This document shows positions 31,951-43,764 of a DNA stretch of 64,000 bases, one piece after another. Origin of the DNA: Periplaneta americana. Taxonomy: Eukaryota > Arthropoda > Insecta > Blattodea > Blattidae. The DNA is taken from the NCBI RefSeq assembly GCF_040183065.1, contig NC_091119.1, positions 63,278,892 through 63,342,891 of the forward strand. Direction: 5' to 3'. Numbering within the stretch: position 1 is the first letter of the stretch; the number at the start of each line of letters is the position of its first letter. The translations under genes were made by a program, and so were the position numbers. The notes beneath the pieces are model-generated. The model saw only the letters and a list, made by a program, of their open reading frames with translations. It did no database searches and had not been told where the DNA came from.

Positions 31951-32597
31951 ATATAGTAATGAAAACAATATAAAAACAGACTACAAGAATTCCAAATTTG
32001 TACAATGTGTTAAAAGTAATCACAATGGAGAAGTCTGAGAAACACTGGCTCAACATATTACAATATGTTTACAGTTATTATTAAATTTAATTCAAATTCA
32101 AGTAACTGTTACGAAAATCTTCATTTATATATAATTTAACAGTTATGTATTATACGAATTAACAACTGCTTCGAAATGTTTGTAATTTTTCATTCACCCA
32201 CGGTATGAATTCAAAATATTAGAGGCCACGAACTGATCACATGTCCCTCGAATAACAGCTAAATTGACATGAACTCATCTTTCCTATGATGTTCCTATTA
32301 TCGAAGCAGTCTCAACGTTGAAAGAAATTGAAATATATTGATTCCCATAGCTCTTCATCGATTCATTTTACCTTAATATTACCTCCACTTACGCTGAGTG
32401 ACCTCGTTAAATAACAGACTTACAAGCTGCCAGAAAGAAAAAAAGTGCTTACATTTGATCTTTCCAGTTCGAATGTGGAAAGCTGCACTGTGTACTGCAT
32501 TTTCGGCACTGTCTCCCAGAGCGTGGAAAGTAAAAATTTATGCACATATAATCAATCAATCGGAGTGTAATCAAACTCACATCCCCAGGACACGAGT
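31951..32597. other. noncoding spacer
   Basis: Nothing recognised. Confidence 0.45.
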
Positions 32598-32605
32598 TCC
32601 TTTTC

Positions 32606-33756
32606 CAGTAGCGGCCGGTGATCGAAATCCTCGGTGAGGCCAGATGCAACTAGTTTAATTGCCTCCGATAGGAAATGTTTGTTTATGATATTAATTATTA
32701 TTGTTATTATATTATTAATATCATTATTACTGTATTATTATTATTATTATTATTAGTCTATTCTTATTATTATCAATGAAAAATAATAATTTCCCTCACC
32801 AAATAAGCTGTTATGCTCTCAGTTTCAGTGATTGTTTCATTGTGATGAAGCAACCCATATGTGTTGAAATTCCCCTTTCTTTCTTTTCTTTTTATTTTTT
32901 TTTCTCTGACAGCAACAAACAAGGCCAAGAGAAGTTTATTTTGCATCACATTACCACATAACCATTTATGTTGCCCATACCAGGATGCAATAGAAACTCG
33001 TGTTTTAAGATTATGTGTGAGAAAAATTATCAGCGATGTCGTAGGTATCTCGGTAGTCTCTCTCTTTATTTAAAACTTCCTTTCTTTCAGTATTATTTCT
33101 TCTCAAAAAAGGACACTCTAACAATGAATTAATTGCACCAGCATTACTTCTCTCATTTGTTTCTGTTTATATTTTCCCGAAATACATAACAACATTGGCC
33201 CACATTCACTACTGTACTACACCCTCGCTTATATGTCATAAACTGAGACATAAGGGGAGAGAATCGAGTGGGTCTCTGCCTGCCAAAGAGCTGGAATTTT
33301 GTTATTTATGGCCTAGTTAGGAAGACAAGTCACCACTGCTATTCCCACCCCACTCTACCCTTGAGGCCGGCCCATGGATGGGACGAGTGAAATCTGACCA
33401 GGCCAGACGAATTGTGCCTCAGCTACAACGTTTTAAGCGCAAACTCAAAGCCCGCGATAGGACATGAAATGCATTAAGCCAAACTCGGCACGAACGATTC
33501 TGGCCTCAGGAACAAATTTTACTGCAAAACAGGTCTATATACATCACAAGCCAGACCCGGCGCGAGCGATCCCGGCCTCAGGAACAAATTTTACTGAAAA
33601 ACAGGTCTATATAAATCAAAGTTTTTAAATGCTTCTACAGCGATATATGCTTTCTTTCAAATAACTAATACATTATATGAAAACACAAAATTTGATTTCA
33701 TTTAAGCCAAGTAACTGAGGCTCGGCCTCACTTGCCTCAGTCAATAGCCGCCACTG
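32606..33756. mobile_element. non-autonomous hAT element, 1.15 kb
   Basis: Ends CAGTAGCGGCCGGTGATC and, in complement, CAGTGGCGGCTATTGAC. Flanking octamers TCCTTTTC (32598-32605) and TCCTTTCC (33757-33764) match in 7 of 8 positions. Just inside both ends is a GAGGC-rich motif, a likely subterminal binding site. No transposase; the interior has an ATT microsatellite and a direct duplication at 33476-33620. Confidence 0.8.
33476..33620. repeat. 72-bp direct tandem duplication
   Basis: Two adjacent units share GGCCTCAGGAACAAATTTTA and ACAGGTCTATATA; each opens AAGCCA(A/G)AC(T/C)CGGC(A/G)CGA. They lie near the right end of the hAT element. Confidence 0.85.
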
Positions 33757-34327
33757 TCCTTTCCCTACTCCATGTACGCCGATTATCACTAGCTGTGTTA
33801 AATTACATTCCAAGCATTCTGAAAATTTTAGGCGCCATTTACAAGTCTTTCAAAACTTTCGAAATAATTCCAGGAATCTAGCCTACAATGTAATTCACTG
33901 ATTCGATCATCCAAGTTTCTTGCAGTACAGTAAGTCTACAGAGACATCTACTTGCGACAGAGAAAATGAACTCTAAATCTTTAATAGAATCCACTCATTC
34001 AAGAATAAGACTAATTTAATTGCGTCAATCTACATCATGAGACACCCCACTTAGTTTTGTTCTAAAGTGAGCCAAATTATGGAATTTATGATCCTTAAAT
34101 TTTCTCCATAGTCCATTAAAATTTTACCATTTATTATTCCACATTTCCGAAATTTTGTAGTCACAAAGCAGTCCATGCAGTGGGAAGGCATCGACGCAGA
34201 GAATGACATGCAGCCCATGGGGTGAGACCCTGCCGAACATCAGGATACCAGCCGAAGGAATGGGACACCTAACGGAATTAAAAAGGTAAGACCTTGCGGC
34301 TTTCATCAAGTAATTGAATTAGCATGA

Positions 34328-34566
34328 GTTCACACCTGTGGAGCAACGGCTGCGAAACCAGGTGGCCCGGGTTCGATTCCCGGTCGGGGCAAGTTACCTG
34401 GTTGAGGTTTTTTTCCGGGGGTTTCCCTCAACCCAATATGAACAAATGCTGGGTAACTTTCGGTGTTGGACCCCGGACTCATTTCACGGCATTATCACCT
34501 TCATCTCATTCAGACGCTAAATAACCTAAGCTGTTGATAAAGCGTCGTAAAATAACCTACTAAAAA
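34328..34566 (+). mobile_element. tRNA-derived SINE, family 3
   Basis: B box GGGTTCGATTCCCGG, GCAAGTTACCTGGTTGAGG and the body ending AGCGTCGTAAAATAACC with a short A-run. The target repeat AATTAGCATGA is exact at 34317-34327 and 34567-34577, and the same stretch is uninterrupted in the other R1 copies. Confidence 0.92.
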
Positions 34567-34755
34567 AATTAGCATGAACTATTACTCCATCAGTAGGCCT
34601 ATTCCTGGTGCGTATTGCAGTAGCAGCAAACTGAGGGATTAAGATTATTTACCTCTAGAAATGCTGTATAAGGCTTTTGCTTTGAGAAATATTCATGTTA
34701 AATTATTGCATTTTCGATCGTCTTGAACGGGCAATTCTTCTTAATACTTGAAATT

Positions 34756-35089
34756 GGCTGCGTTCAGCACTGGGGTAGCGATTAATTTTTGCTGAGTTAC
34801 AGCAGCTGTTAGTGGCTGAACGACCAGACTGCAAAATGTCCGCTGTGTTTACAAAGAAACACGCCATTGTTCTGTCTACTCCGGCACCATTGGTTGATGT
34901 CTACCCCTTCCAGTTTTGCTGGCTAGCAGCCAAAGACGTTTTATAGTTTAACCTAGCAGCAAGCTTGCAGCGAAAAAAAATTTTGCTACGAAAAATGGCG
35001 GCCGCTATTTCGACGCTGTCGGCCAGCAAGGCGTTCAGTGCTGTCGCTATTTCAGCGTTCCCTCAGCGCTGTCCCGGCTGAACGCAGCC
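34756..35089. mobile_element. small MITE with GGCTGCGTTCAGC ends
   Basis: Inverted ends GGCTGCGTTCAGC (34756) and its complement (to 35089), flanked by ATT on both sides (34753-34755, 35090-35092). It is missing from the R1 copy at 44617, which proves insertion. The 3-bp duplication fits a Harbinger-type element. The interior is GC-rich with repeated CAGC motifs. Confidence 0.75.
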
Positions 35090-35462
35090 ATTAGCTTATA
35101 CAGAGATTTTGATAACTTGCATGTTCGAATGTGTGGAAATACTTGGTCAAAATGAAAATGGCCGGCGTCTGAGATATTAAGTTCAAATCGGGTATTTCCG
35201 TGAGCGCTCGGGACAGACAGGCTTTGTTCGAAAGTTTTCGTATATTCTTCTAGTAGTTATAATAGGAAACACAACTATTAATCACTAAAATCTTCCGAGA
35301 AAATAATTCATATACGAGATTTAAAACAGACAGATCGTTCAGAGTGTTTAAACAGTGAATATTGTAACACAAACACTACATAGGCCTACTGTATAACAGG
35401 TTCTCAAGTAGAGTATGACCATTGCTCGTTACAATGTCATTCTGACTGCAGTAAACCTCTTA

Positions 35463-36437
35463 GGCCCGATTGTATAAACCATTTAATCTTAGATCAGAGA
35501 TTAAATTGATCCTTGTTTCAGCTGAACTTGGAATTTTGTGTTGTATAAAGTCTAATCTGAGATTAATTTGTCCCAAACTAAAGTCAACTTTGACTGAAGA
35601 AATTTCTCCGATTAAGTTAGATGATCCAAGTTCAGTTATTTCTTTTCTGTTTGAAATATACGAGCGACAGATTGTGCAAATAAAATATCCATTATTATTA
35701 ATATTAATAGATATGATAGGTCCATTTATATATATTTCTTTCAATTTCTTGCCTTAATACACAAACAATCTCATATTTTATAAGGCTCTATCATGTTCAG
35801 CAGTATCTAATAACATAACCTATAATTATATTATGTTCATAACAACCATTAATTATTAATGGATATGTTAGGTACATTCATAAATTTTCAATTAACTGTA
35901 TTACTAAACGAAAATCGTTGTTTTATAAAGCTTTATTATGTTTAGCACTATCAAACATCACAACATGATAACAACTCGGAGAACAGTCAACCTTCTTCTT
36001 ATTGTTCGCCATTATTTACATTGCACAAAAAACCAGTGTCTCCAACAGAGTGTACGGAAAGTCGCCAAAAAGTAGTTGTAAAGTCTCCAGATTTCTCATT
36101 ATCAACAAAGAAAGATTAAATTTTGTCACTATAGGGTGCTGAAAAGGTCATTAAATCCCTATTTAAGCAATATAAAAGTTAAAAGAAATTGTTGTTGAAA
36201 AAGAGTTAAAGTCGCTAGATTGGCAACACTGAACAAACCTGTCCGCGCATCACGTATTTCACCTGTTTATGCGATGTTGCCAAATCCTTTTCACGTGAAC
36301 TTAGATTGCATTTGAAGCAAGGTAATTTGATCGCAGAAAAGATTTATACAATAGAAGAAGTGTCTGAACTCGGTTCACTTTTCGATCTTCGATCAAAGTT
36401 GATCTTTAGTCAGGGAGTTTTATACAATTGGGCCTTA
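35463..36437. mobile_element. Harbinger-like element, tandem copy 1
   Basis: Ends GGCCCGATTGTATAAACC and, in complement, GGCCCAATTGTATAAAAC, flanked by TTA (35460-35462 and 36435-36437): the TWA-type 3-bp duplication of PIF/Harbinger elements. Internal subterminal AGATCA/TGATCT motifs are inverted. Open frames of 94-95 codons on both strands overlap each other and show no domain, so I treat them as chance. Confidence 0.8.
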
Positions 36438-36440
36438 GAG

Positions 36441-37437
36441 GGCCCGATTGTATAAACCATTTAATCTTAGATCAGAGGTTAAATTGATCCTTGTTTCAGC
36501 TGAACTTGGAATTTTGTGTTGTATAAAGTCTAATCTGAGATTAATTTGTCTCAAACTAAAGTCAACTTTGACTGAAGAAATTTCTCCGATTAAGTTAGAT
36601 GATCCAAGTTCAGTTATTTCTTTTCTGTTTGAAATATACGAGTGACAAATTGTGCAAATAAAATATCCATTATTATTAATTTTAATAGATATGTTAGGTA
36701 CATTTATATATATTTCTTTCAATTTCTTGCCTTAATACACAAACATTCTTACATTTTATAAGGCTCTATCGTGTTCAGCAGCATCAAATAACATAACCTA
36801 TAATTATAGGCCTATTATGTTTATAACAACCATTAATTATTAATGGATATGATAGGTACATTCATAAATGTTCAATTAACTGTATTACTAAAGGAAAATT
36901 GTCGTTTTATAAAGCTTTATTATGTTTAGCAGTATCAAACACCATAACATGATAACAACTTGGAGAACAGTCAACCTTCTTCTTATTGTCCGCCATTATT
37001 TACATAGCACAAAAAAAAAAAAACAGTGTCTCCAACAGAGTGTAATACGGAAAGTCGCCAAAAAGTAGTTGTAAAGTCGCTAGATTTCTCATTATCAACA
37101 AAGAAAGATTAAATTTTGTCACTATGGGGTGCTAAAAAGGTCACTAAATCCCTATTTAAGCAATATAACAGTTAAAAGAAATTGTTGTTGAAAAAGAGTT
37201 AAAGTCGCTAGATTGGCAACACTGAACAAACCTGTGTAACATGGTCCGCGCATCACGTATTTCACCTGTTTATGCGATGTTGCCAAATCCTTTTCACGTG
37301 AACTTAGATTGCATTTGAACCAAGGTAATTTGATCGCAGAAAAGTTTTATACAATAAAAGAAGTGTCTGAACTCGGTTCACTTTTCGATCTTCGATCAAA
37401 GTTGACCTTTAGTTAGGGAGTTTTATACAATTGGGCC
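36441..37437. mobile_element. Harbinger-like element, tandem copy 2
   Basis: A direct, same-orientation repeat of 35463-36437 at a period of 978 bp. It begins right after TTAGAG and is followed by another TTAGAG (37438-37443). It differs by scattered substitutions, a longer A-run near 37010 and a small insertion near 37222. Sharing TTAGAG at both right edges suggests one insertion that was then duplicated together with 6 bp of flank. Confidence 0.85.
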
Positions 37438-37443
37438 TTAGAG

Positions 37444-37984
37444 TAGTTTGTAGAGCGATAGCTAAGAGTTCATGAGGGTGCATGTTCAAATATTCGTGTA
37501 GTTACTAAACTTTTTTTTAAAGGCATCAGTCAAAATATAACAGGCTTTCGTTTTTTTAATACTTAGAATACTTTTCGCTTTATTATTTTTTTTTTCATGT
37601 TAACAAACATTTGACGCTAGATAGAAGTAACACTAAAGACGACAATTAGGGGCTTTCATATTAAAATGCAGTGTTAATTATTTTATTAATCCCTGCTGCT
37701 TTGCACTCTATTGCCTAAGGACCATTCAATAAATATGTTGACAGCTAAATAATTGGGAATAATTAATTTGCAAGTTGTGCCACAGGGAATATGATTATTA
37801 TACTAATCTAAATCCGTGAAGAAGAAAAACCATAATTCTGATGACAAAATATATCCTGATTTCCTAGAATTATAACGAGAAACTTTTACCAATTTTGTAA
37901 TTATCTGTAGGCCTAAGTAACATGAAGTGACATAAGCAAAATTATTTGATTATATTAGGGCCTACAATAAAACGACTTATGAAA
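37444..37984. other. AT-rich spacer
   Basis: Nothing recognised. Confidence 0.45.
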
Positions 37985-38105
37985 ATAAAAGAAAGGACAA
38001 AACAAAAAATTCGCTACGGAGATTCGAAGCATGCTGTGGAGGTAGCCCAAATCAGCGCCTTGTATTATGGAGTTAACTAAAACGGCGCACGGAGGTTTAC
38101 GGTAG
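37985..38105 (-). mobile_element. SINE-like repeat, family 6 relative
   Basis: On the minus strand: TTTTAGTTAACTCCATAA, then GCGCTGATTTGGGCTACC and a B-box-like GCTTCGAATCTCC followed by TTTTTTGTTTTGTCC. Order and 3' T-rich wording resemble the repeat at 31748-31880, but similarity is moderate. Confidence 0.35.
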
Positions 38106-38149
38106 TGAACTGCGCTCACCCGAAGGACTTAGAAAATTTTCACTGCTCA

Positions 38150-38380
38150 AGAGGCCGGCCACTTTCATTTTAACGACGATAAAACACCACGTTCTTCCGT
38201 ATAAGGTTTTGTGTCTTTGGGTTTAGGCAACACCAACTGTTACAAACCGCGTACAAAAGTATTAACCACAGATCTACTGGTATGTATAGAAACGGAAAAA
38301 AAAAAAATTGGAGCTCCTTTATTGTATAAGATTCGCTTACAGCATACTACGCATACTACGCATGTGAAGTAAATATGAGC

Positions 38381-38420
<40 letters not shown>

Positions 38421-39375
38421 TACTTGTGTACAGCCGTGCGAAACTGTTACCTACATATAGGTGGACTCCCATCAAGACTTGCTCCATGAAGGAATTTCGA
38501 GAAAAATAAGCATTCAGTACATATGAGAATTCGTAGCGTTTCTTTTTTATTATGATTTTGTTGAGATGGGCTGTTCGCTCTTCATAGCACCTCTTCAGTC
38601 TGCTTATCATTTTCGTGTAACTTCAATGGATGTCTTGGAAATGAAAAGTGCTGTAATTTTAACTAGTTTTCCTGGTGTGCTCAACAAAATAGAAAGTCGA
38701 GAGTAAGATCATTCCAGTATTCATGTTACACAGTGTAATATAATACTGGACAACTCTGCAAAGCATAGCCCATAGGAAGTGTCTGAGCAGTAGTTGTGTG
38801 TTATGCTGACCATTACGAGACTTGCAACGTGTAGGCTTACCTGTCTTTAGTGTCAGTCCAAAGATAAGTGCACAACACAAAAGAATCTTCACACGTCTTC
38901 TTCTCGTTTACGTCAAATGTGAGCTCTGTTACACATATTTTCACTCAGGGACACCAAGACTCAAAGGGCTCTCGTAGAAAAATCAAAATTGCCCTATGCC
39001 TACCTGTGTGCCCCCTACTCCACGTGAATATAAAAAACTGAAGTTAAAACTTTTTTCTCAGAATTCTATCAATCCTATAGTTATTACTTTAACAAATTAT
39101 ATTCATTTTACGAATTTTCCTTTATATTGTTTCACAACTTCTCCTATCACTGCATAAATTAATAATATAGAAGTATTAGTGTGGTTAATCTTGATAAAAG
39201 TTTAACTTCATCTTGTTCCTGTTTCGCAAATGGGTATTACGTAAACTGAAAATTACTTAATACTATTTGTTAATTTAAAAATGGTGTTGCTCTAATAAAT
39301 CTTATTACTAACGTAGACAGAACATCATGTTTATTTTTCAGTAATAATGTTAACTTTACATATTCAATGACACAA
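38150..39375 (+). repeat. dispersed repeat R1, second-half copy
   Basis: Matches 45510-46260 of the longest R1 copy: GATAAAACA(C/G)(C/T)ACGTTCTTCC, CTACCTGTGTGCC, GAACATCATGTTTATTTTT. Bases about 38325-38818, including a TA microsatellite (38385-38418), have no counterpart in the other copy, so either they were inserted here or were lost there. Confidence 0.75.
38385..38418. repeat. (TA)n microsatellite
   Basis: Pure dinucleotide run of about 17 units. Confidence 0.95.
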
Positions 39376-39384
39376 CTTAATTAC

Positions 39385-40497
39385 TTACAAAAGGCTTTTA
39401 AGGAACCCGGAGGTTCATTGCCGCCCTCACATAAGCCCCCTATCGGTTCCTATGCTGTGCAAGATTAAATCAGTCTCTATCGTCATATCCCACCTCCCTC
39501 AAATCCATATTAATATTATTCTCCCATCTACATCTCGGTCTCCCCAAAGGTCTTTTTCCCTCCGGCTTCCCACCTAACACTCTATATGCATTTCTGGATT
39601 CGCCCATAAGTCCTACATGCCCTGCGGATTTCAAACGTCTCGATTTAATGTTCCTAATTATGTCAGGTGAAGAATACAATGCGTGCAGTTCTGCATTGTG
39701 TAACTTCCTTCATTCTCCTGTAACTTTATCCCTCTTAGTCCCAAATACTTTCCTAAGAAACTTATTCTCAAACACCCTTAATCTCTGTTCCTCTCTCAAA
39801 GTGAGTGTCCAAGTCTCACAATCATATAGCACAATAGGTAATATAACTGTTTTATAAATCCTAACTTTAAGATTTTTTGTCAGCAGACTAGATGACAAAA
39901 GCTTCTCAACAAAATAATAACAGGCATTTCCCATATTTATTCTGCGTTTAATTTCCTCCCGAGTGTCATTTATATTTGTTACTGTTGCTCCAAGATATTT
40001 GAATTTTTCCACCTCTTCGAAGGATAAGTCTCCAATTTTTACATTTTCATTTCGTGCAATATTCTGGTCACGAGACATAATCATATACTTTATCTTTTCG
40101 GGATTTACTTCCTAACCTATCTCTTTATTTGCTTCAAGTAAAATTACCGTGTTTTCCCTAATCGTTTGTAGATTTTCTCCTAACATAATCACGTCATCCG
40201 CATAGACAAGCAGCTGATGTAAACTGTTCAATTCCAAATCCTGTCTGTTATTCTGAACTTTCCTAATGTTATATTCTAGAGCGAAATTAAAAAGTAAAGG
40301 TGATAGTGCATCTCCTTGCTTCAACCCACAGTGAATTGGAAAAGCATAAGACAGAAGTTGGCCTCTACGGACTCTGCTGTAAGTTTCACTGAGACAAATT
40401 TTAATTAATGGAACTAGTTTCTTGGGAATACCAAATCCAATAAGAATGTTATATAAATTTCTCTCTTAACTGAGTCATATGCCTTTTTGAAATCTAG
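39385..40497 (-). pseudogene. RTE-like LINE family A, truncated and broken copy
   Basis: The minus strand covers from the IDFKKAYD position of the reverse transcriptase (40497) to the GTAA-type tail (39385). [24 protein letters not shown] and RPLGRPR blocks remain. It is broken into frames 40112-40324, 39710-40084 and 39470-39679 by stops and a frameshift. The 5' end stops abruptly against a Jockey-like LINE on the opposite strand, at nearly the same point where the 6118-6892 copy resumes. Confidence 0.85.
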
Positions 40498-40532
40498 GTA
40501 ATCCTATCATTTGTAATGTAAATGATATCGAT

Positions 40533-41345
40533 ATGGCAGTGCAGTTATTCACTGATACCATCAGTACAACCATTGACGATACCACACACTCTATTTCAAA
40601 GTCACTGGACTTTGAAGATGATACTGATTTGAAATTATTTTTACTAGTTAAATCTAGAGCACGAAAGAGGTGGCAGCACTTTGGGGACACTCAAGCAAAG
40701 AGTGCCTTTTATAGATATCAGAGAACTATTCGAAGAAGACGTCAAACATATATTACCAAATCATTTGAAGATAAAATTCATAATGCGAGTTCAAATAGTA
40801 AAGATTTCTGGTCTCTTACAAAACATTTATTACACAAAAATTCCACCAACAAAAACACTCATATCCAAGACTTCAATGGAGAGATGATATAAAATTGACA
40901 GAAGAAAGTTGAAATTTTAGCTGAATCAATACAGGCGAGATTCCAGCCACATCTTGAACCATCGGATCCAGTTTTTACAAGAGAACCATCTTAAAAGTTA
41001 ATAACATTCTTGCATTGCCTTCTTTTGAATCTATAACCTCTGTCACTCCGAAAGAGGTACTTCTTACAATTAAAAATCGTCCAGCCAATCAAAGCACCAG
41101 GACCTGATAAAATTACTCCATTAGCACTGAAAAAGTTGCCTAGAATAGCCGTCACACACCTAACAAAAATTTATAATGCATGTCTTGCACACTCCTACTG
41201 CCCCACCGCTTGGAAAGTTGCAAATATGGTCTTAATCTTAAAACCACATAAACATTCAATTTTTGCAAATAGTTATCGACCAATAAGCTTATTGAACTTC
41301 TTAGGAAAAATCTTAGAAAGGCTCTTTCTCACTCGAATTCAATAA
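40533..41345 (+). pseudogene. Jockey-like reverse transcriptase, N-terminal part
   Basis: 40533-40892 reads as the linker between endonuclease and reverse transcriptase: RARKRWQHFGDTQAKSA, FYRYQRTIRRR, KDFWSLTKHLL. After a frame break, 41136-41345 has HLTKIYNACLAHSYCPTAWK and the SYRPISLLNFLGKILERL block of the fingers. Both are characteristic of the Jockey clade. The intervening stretch includes the AP(G)PDKIT-type block in other frames. Stops and shifts make it dead. Confidence 0.8.
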
Positions 41346-41767
41346 TAAATTCACCTGATCGGATCCACCATGAACAATTCGGGTTCATATCTCATCATAG
41401 TACCAAGGAGGCTCTCTTTCGGCTCACTTCCTTTATCCATTCCGGCTTCATTCATAAAAAAAACACACACACTGTTGCTTCTTTTTCGGACATTGAATAA
41501 GTATTTGATACCGTTTGGCATGAAGATGTAATTTTGAAACTCTACACTTTCAAGACCTCTACAGCAGCGGTGACCATAACTCGAACGGCAGTGATTACAC
41601 GCGAGAGACGGTCGATGAAGTAAAGAGACGGGGGAGAGGTACTTGACATGATAACTACAACCAGTGGTGGTTCGTGCACTAACATTGAGTTCTTCATCAA
41701 CCCACTATAAAAATCGCAAGCTTTGCTGTATCAGTAATGTCACTACTGTCAAGAGCCAATAAAAATA

Positions 41768-42390
41768 CCGTATTTGCTCGCGTACTTTGCGTCACCGCGT
41801 ATTTTACGCACCCTAAATTTTAAAGGATTATTTAATTTTGCTCCGTGTATTTTCCGCACACATTTTTTTCCTTCCCTAAATTCCATTACCAATATTTGCA
41901 ATCCACGGCATTGTTCATTGACCAGTACCCAGCTCAACTACCTGCTTCACAAAGAAACCCTAAATAACGTCACTTCAACACTGATGCTTGTTCTTGTAAA
42001 TTACCCCCAAGGGCAGCGACTGTGACAAGTTTTACTGTTTAACAGGTATCGTGCAGCTGTCACCGCAACATGAAGAATGCATCGATCAACCACCTATAGG
42101 CCCATAAACTCGTACAATGTACTCTATTAAACACTAACTATTGAGAATGCTATGTCTGCTATGTACTTTGCATTCATTAGGATTGTGATATACCCAATTT
42201 AATTATTATTTATAATTGAAGATTACCAGTAGTCTTAGGTGAAAAAAGTACTGTATTCTTAATTACTATATGCTTGAATAAAACCCAGATCAAAGAGTCT
42301 AATTTAAACAATTCGCATATTTTACGCACCCCAATTTTTCAAACAGCCAAAGTAGATTAAAAGGTGCGCAAATTACGCGAGTAAATACGG
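41768..42390. mobile_element. TA-flanked MITE with CCGTATTTGCTCGCG ends, copy 2
   Basis: The same family as 27247-27895 in opposite orientation; ends CCGTATTTGCTCGCGTAC and complement of CCGTATTTACTCGCGTAA, with TA at 41766-41767 and 42391-42392. The shared interior includes AATGAACAATGCCGTGG (complement here) and GTTACTTC-type motifs. Confidence 0.85.
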
Positions 42391-42556
42391 TATATACAAA
42401 TTTTCTTGCTGTTTTTCCTCAATGAACACAATCATAAATTTCCTGAATTCTCTTCTGGATATTTAGTCGAGAAAGCGCAGTTTCTTCAAAATTAATTAAC
42501 AACTTTCTTTGGACAAATTATTTCAGCCACCTTGATTATTAATTTACTTATTCTAC

Positions 42557-42928
42557 TTACTTACAAATGATTTTTAAGGAACCCAGAGGTTCATTGCCGC
42601 CCGTACATAAGCCCGCCATCGATCCCTATCCTGCGCAAGATTAATCCAGCCTCTATCATCATATCCCACCTCCCTTAAATCCATTTTAATATTATCCTCC
42701 CATCTACGTCTCGGCCCCCACAAAGGTTTTTTTCCCTCCTGTCTCCCAACTAACACTCTATATGCATTTCTGGATTCACCATACGTGCCACATGCCCTGC
42801 CCATTTCAAACGTCTAGAGTTAATGTTCTTAATTATGTCAGGTGAAGAATACACTGCATGCAGTTCTGCGTTGTGTAACTTTCTCCATTCTCCTGTAACT
42901 TCATCCCTCTTAGCCCCAAACACCTTGA
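42557..42928 (-). pseudogene. RTE-like LINE family A 3' end
   Basis: The minus strand runs from [19 protein letters not shown] to the final stop at 42574 and a short tail. It is 5'-truncated exactly where hAT transposase sequence starts (42929), so it landed inside the transposase. A small deletion occurs near 42780. Confidence 0.85.
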
Positions 42929-43100
42929 TCATTACGCTTTTAAAAAACTCTCCTCCGTTGGAAGGCTTAAGAGAACGAGCTATTTCGTTTGCCACTAGAT
43001 AGCTGGCTTCCTTACATTTTATTTATGTCATCTTTCTGCTCATGACGATGCTTTATGGCTGATTTCAGTTCTTGGAGTTTAATAGCTCGTTTCATTACTA
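42929..43100 (-). pseudogene. hAT transposase fragment
   Basis: On the minus strand: KLQELKSAIKHRHEQKDD, then (after a frame change) ASYLVANEIARSLKP and NGGEFFKSVMI. The motif ASY-VA--IA----KP---GEF-K--M is a signature near the N-terminus of hAT transposases of the kind related to GTF2IRD2-like proteins. It lies on the strand and at the place expected for the host hAT element. The BED finger and catalytic core are missing. Confidence 0.7.
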
Positions 43101-43316
43101 TACTAGCACGTAATATTCAATCAGTTTCTCTATATTATTATTATTATTATTATTAAACCAATAACTAGTTAATAACTGATAATAGTCATCAAAAGATTTA
43201 AAAAATTGAAATGGAGATATAACGTAGTGTAGTAATTATTTTATCCTTCAAGGGAAGATGTAGGCCTATATAATATTCAGGCACGTATATAAGAATTATG
43301 GTGAAACTAGCTGATA

Positions 43317-43366
<50 letters not shown>
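43317..43366. repeat. (AAT)n microsatellite
   Basis: Pure trinucleotide run. A shorter ATT run is at 43134-43155. Confidence 0.95.
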
Positions 43367-43368
<2 letters not shown>

Positions 43369-43764
43369 GCAATACCTGTTATGCCTGTGTATTCGGCATA
43401 ATGCCCTGTAATATCCTTTCTATATACTACTACTAATTGAACCGTTGAGCAAAGCAACATATTACATTTTCTCCGACAGAACAGCGAATAAATTCCTCTT
43501 CCCATTCTGTACGAAGCCTTCTGCTCCTGCTAGAGACAGAGGGTTTGTAGAGCGACATAGTACCGATACTGCTTACCTTTAGTACGTGAATGACACAGAG
43601 AGCAATATACAGGAAACTCCCCTTACCAGTATGAATGCCTTTGATTACACGGTGTAATCACGATACCCGGTTTGGTCACGGCTGCTCTACAGTTTCTACA
43701 CTTCATTCATAATATTATCTACAAGGTCGTACTTCCTGTGTTAAAGGCAACAACACAACTTCGC

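Larger units (their letters stand above)
33965..35175 (+). repeat. dispersed repeat R1, long copy with two insertions
   Basis: From TCTTTAATAGAATCCACTC onward the sequence follows the copy at 44617 base for base with modest divergence: CATCATGAGACACCCCAC, TTATTATTCCACATTTCCG, CTTGCGGCTTTCATC, CTGAGGGATTAAGATTATTT and GATTTTGATAACTTGCAT. It is broken by a SINE (34328-34566) and a small MITE (34756-35089). No protein motif is visible, so the class is unknown. Confidence 0.8.
41565..43684 (-). mobile_element. hAT transposon, 2.1 kb, nested in Jockey LINE
   Basis: The termini CAGCGGTGACCA and, in complement, CAGCCGTGACCA continue as imperfect inverted repeats including GTGATTACAC for about 35 bp. 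The octamer CTCTACAG is exact at 41557-41564 and 43685-43692. On the minus strand a transposase remnant survives (42929-43100). It has itself received a TA-flanked MITE (41768-42390) and a LINE family A end (42557-42928) and contains two microsatellites. Confidence 0.92.

Noticed and set aside
35460-36722. Repeated 94-95 codon frames on both strands in the Harbinger-like pair
   Set aside because: Both strands are open over the same bases, and conservation is explained by the DNA duplication.
41662-41755. CAGTGGTGG ... CACTACTG as a further hAT MITE
   Set aside because: Ends look right, but the flanking octamers ACTACAAC and TCAAGAGC do not match.
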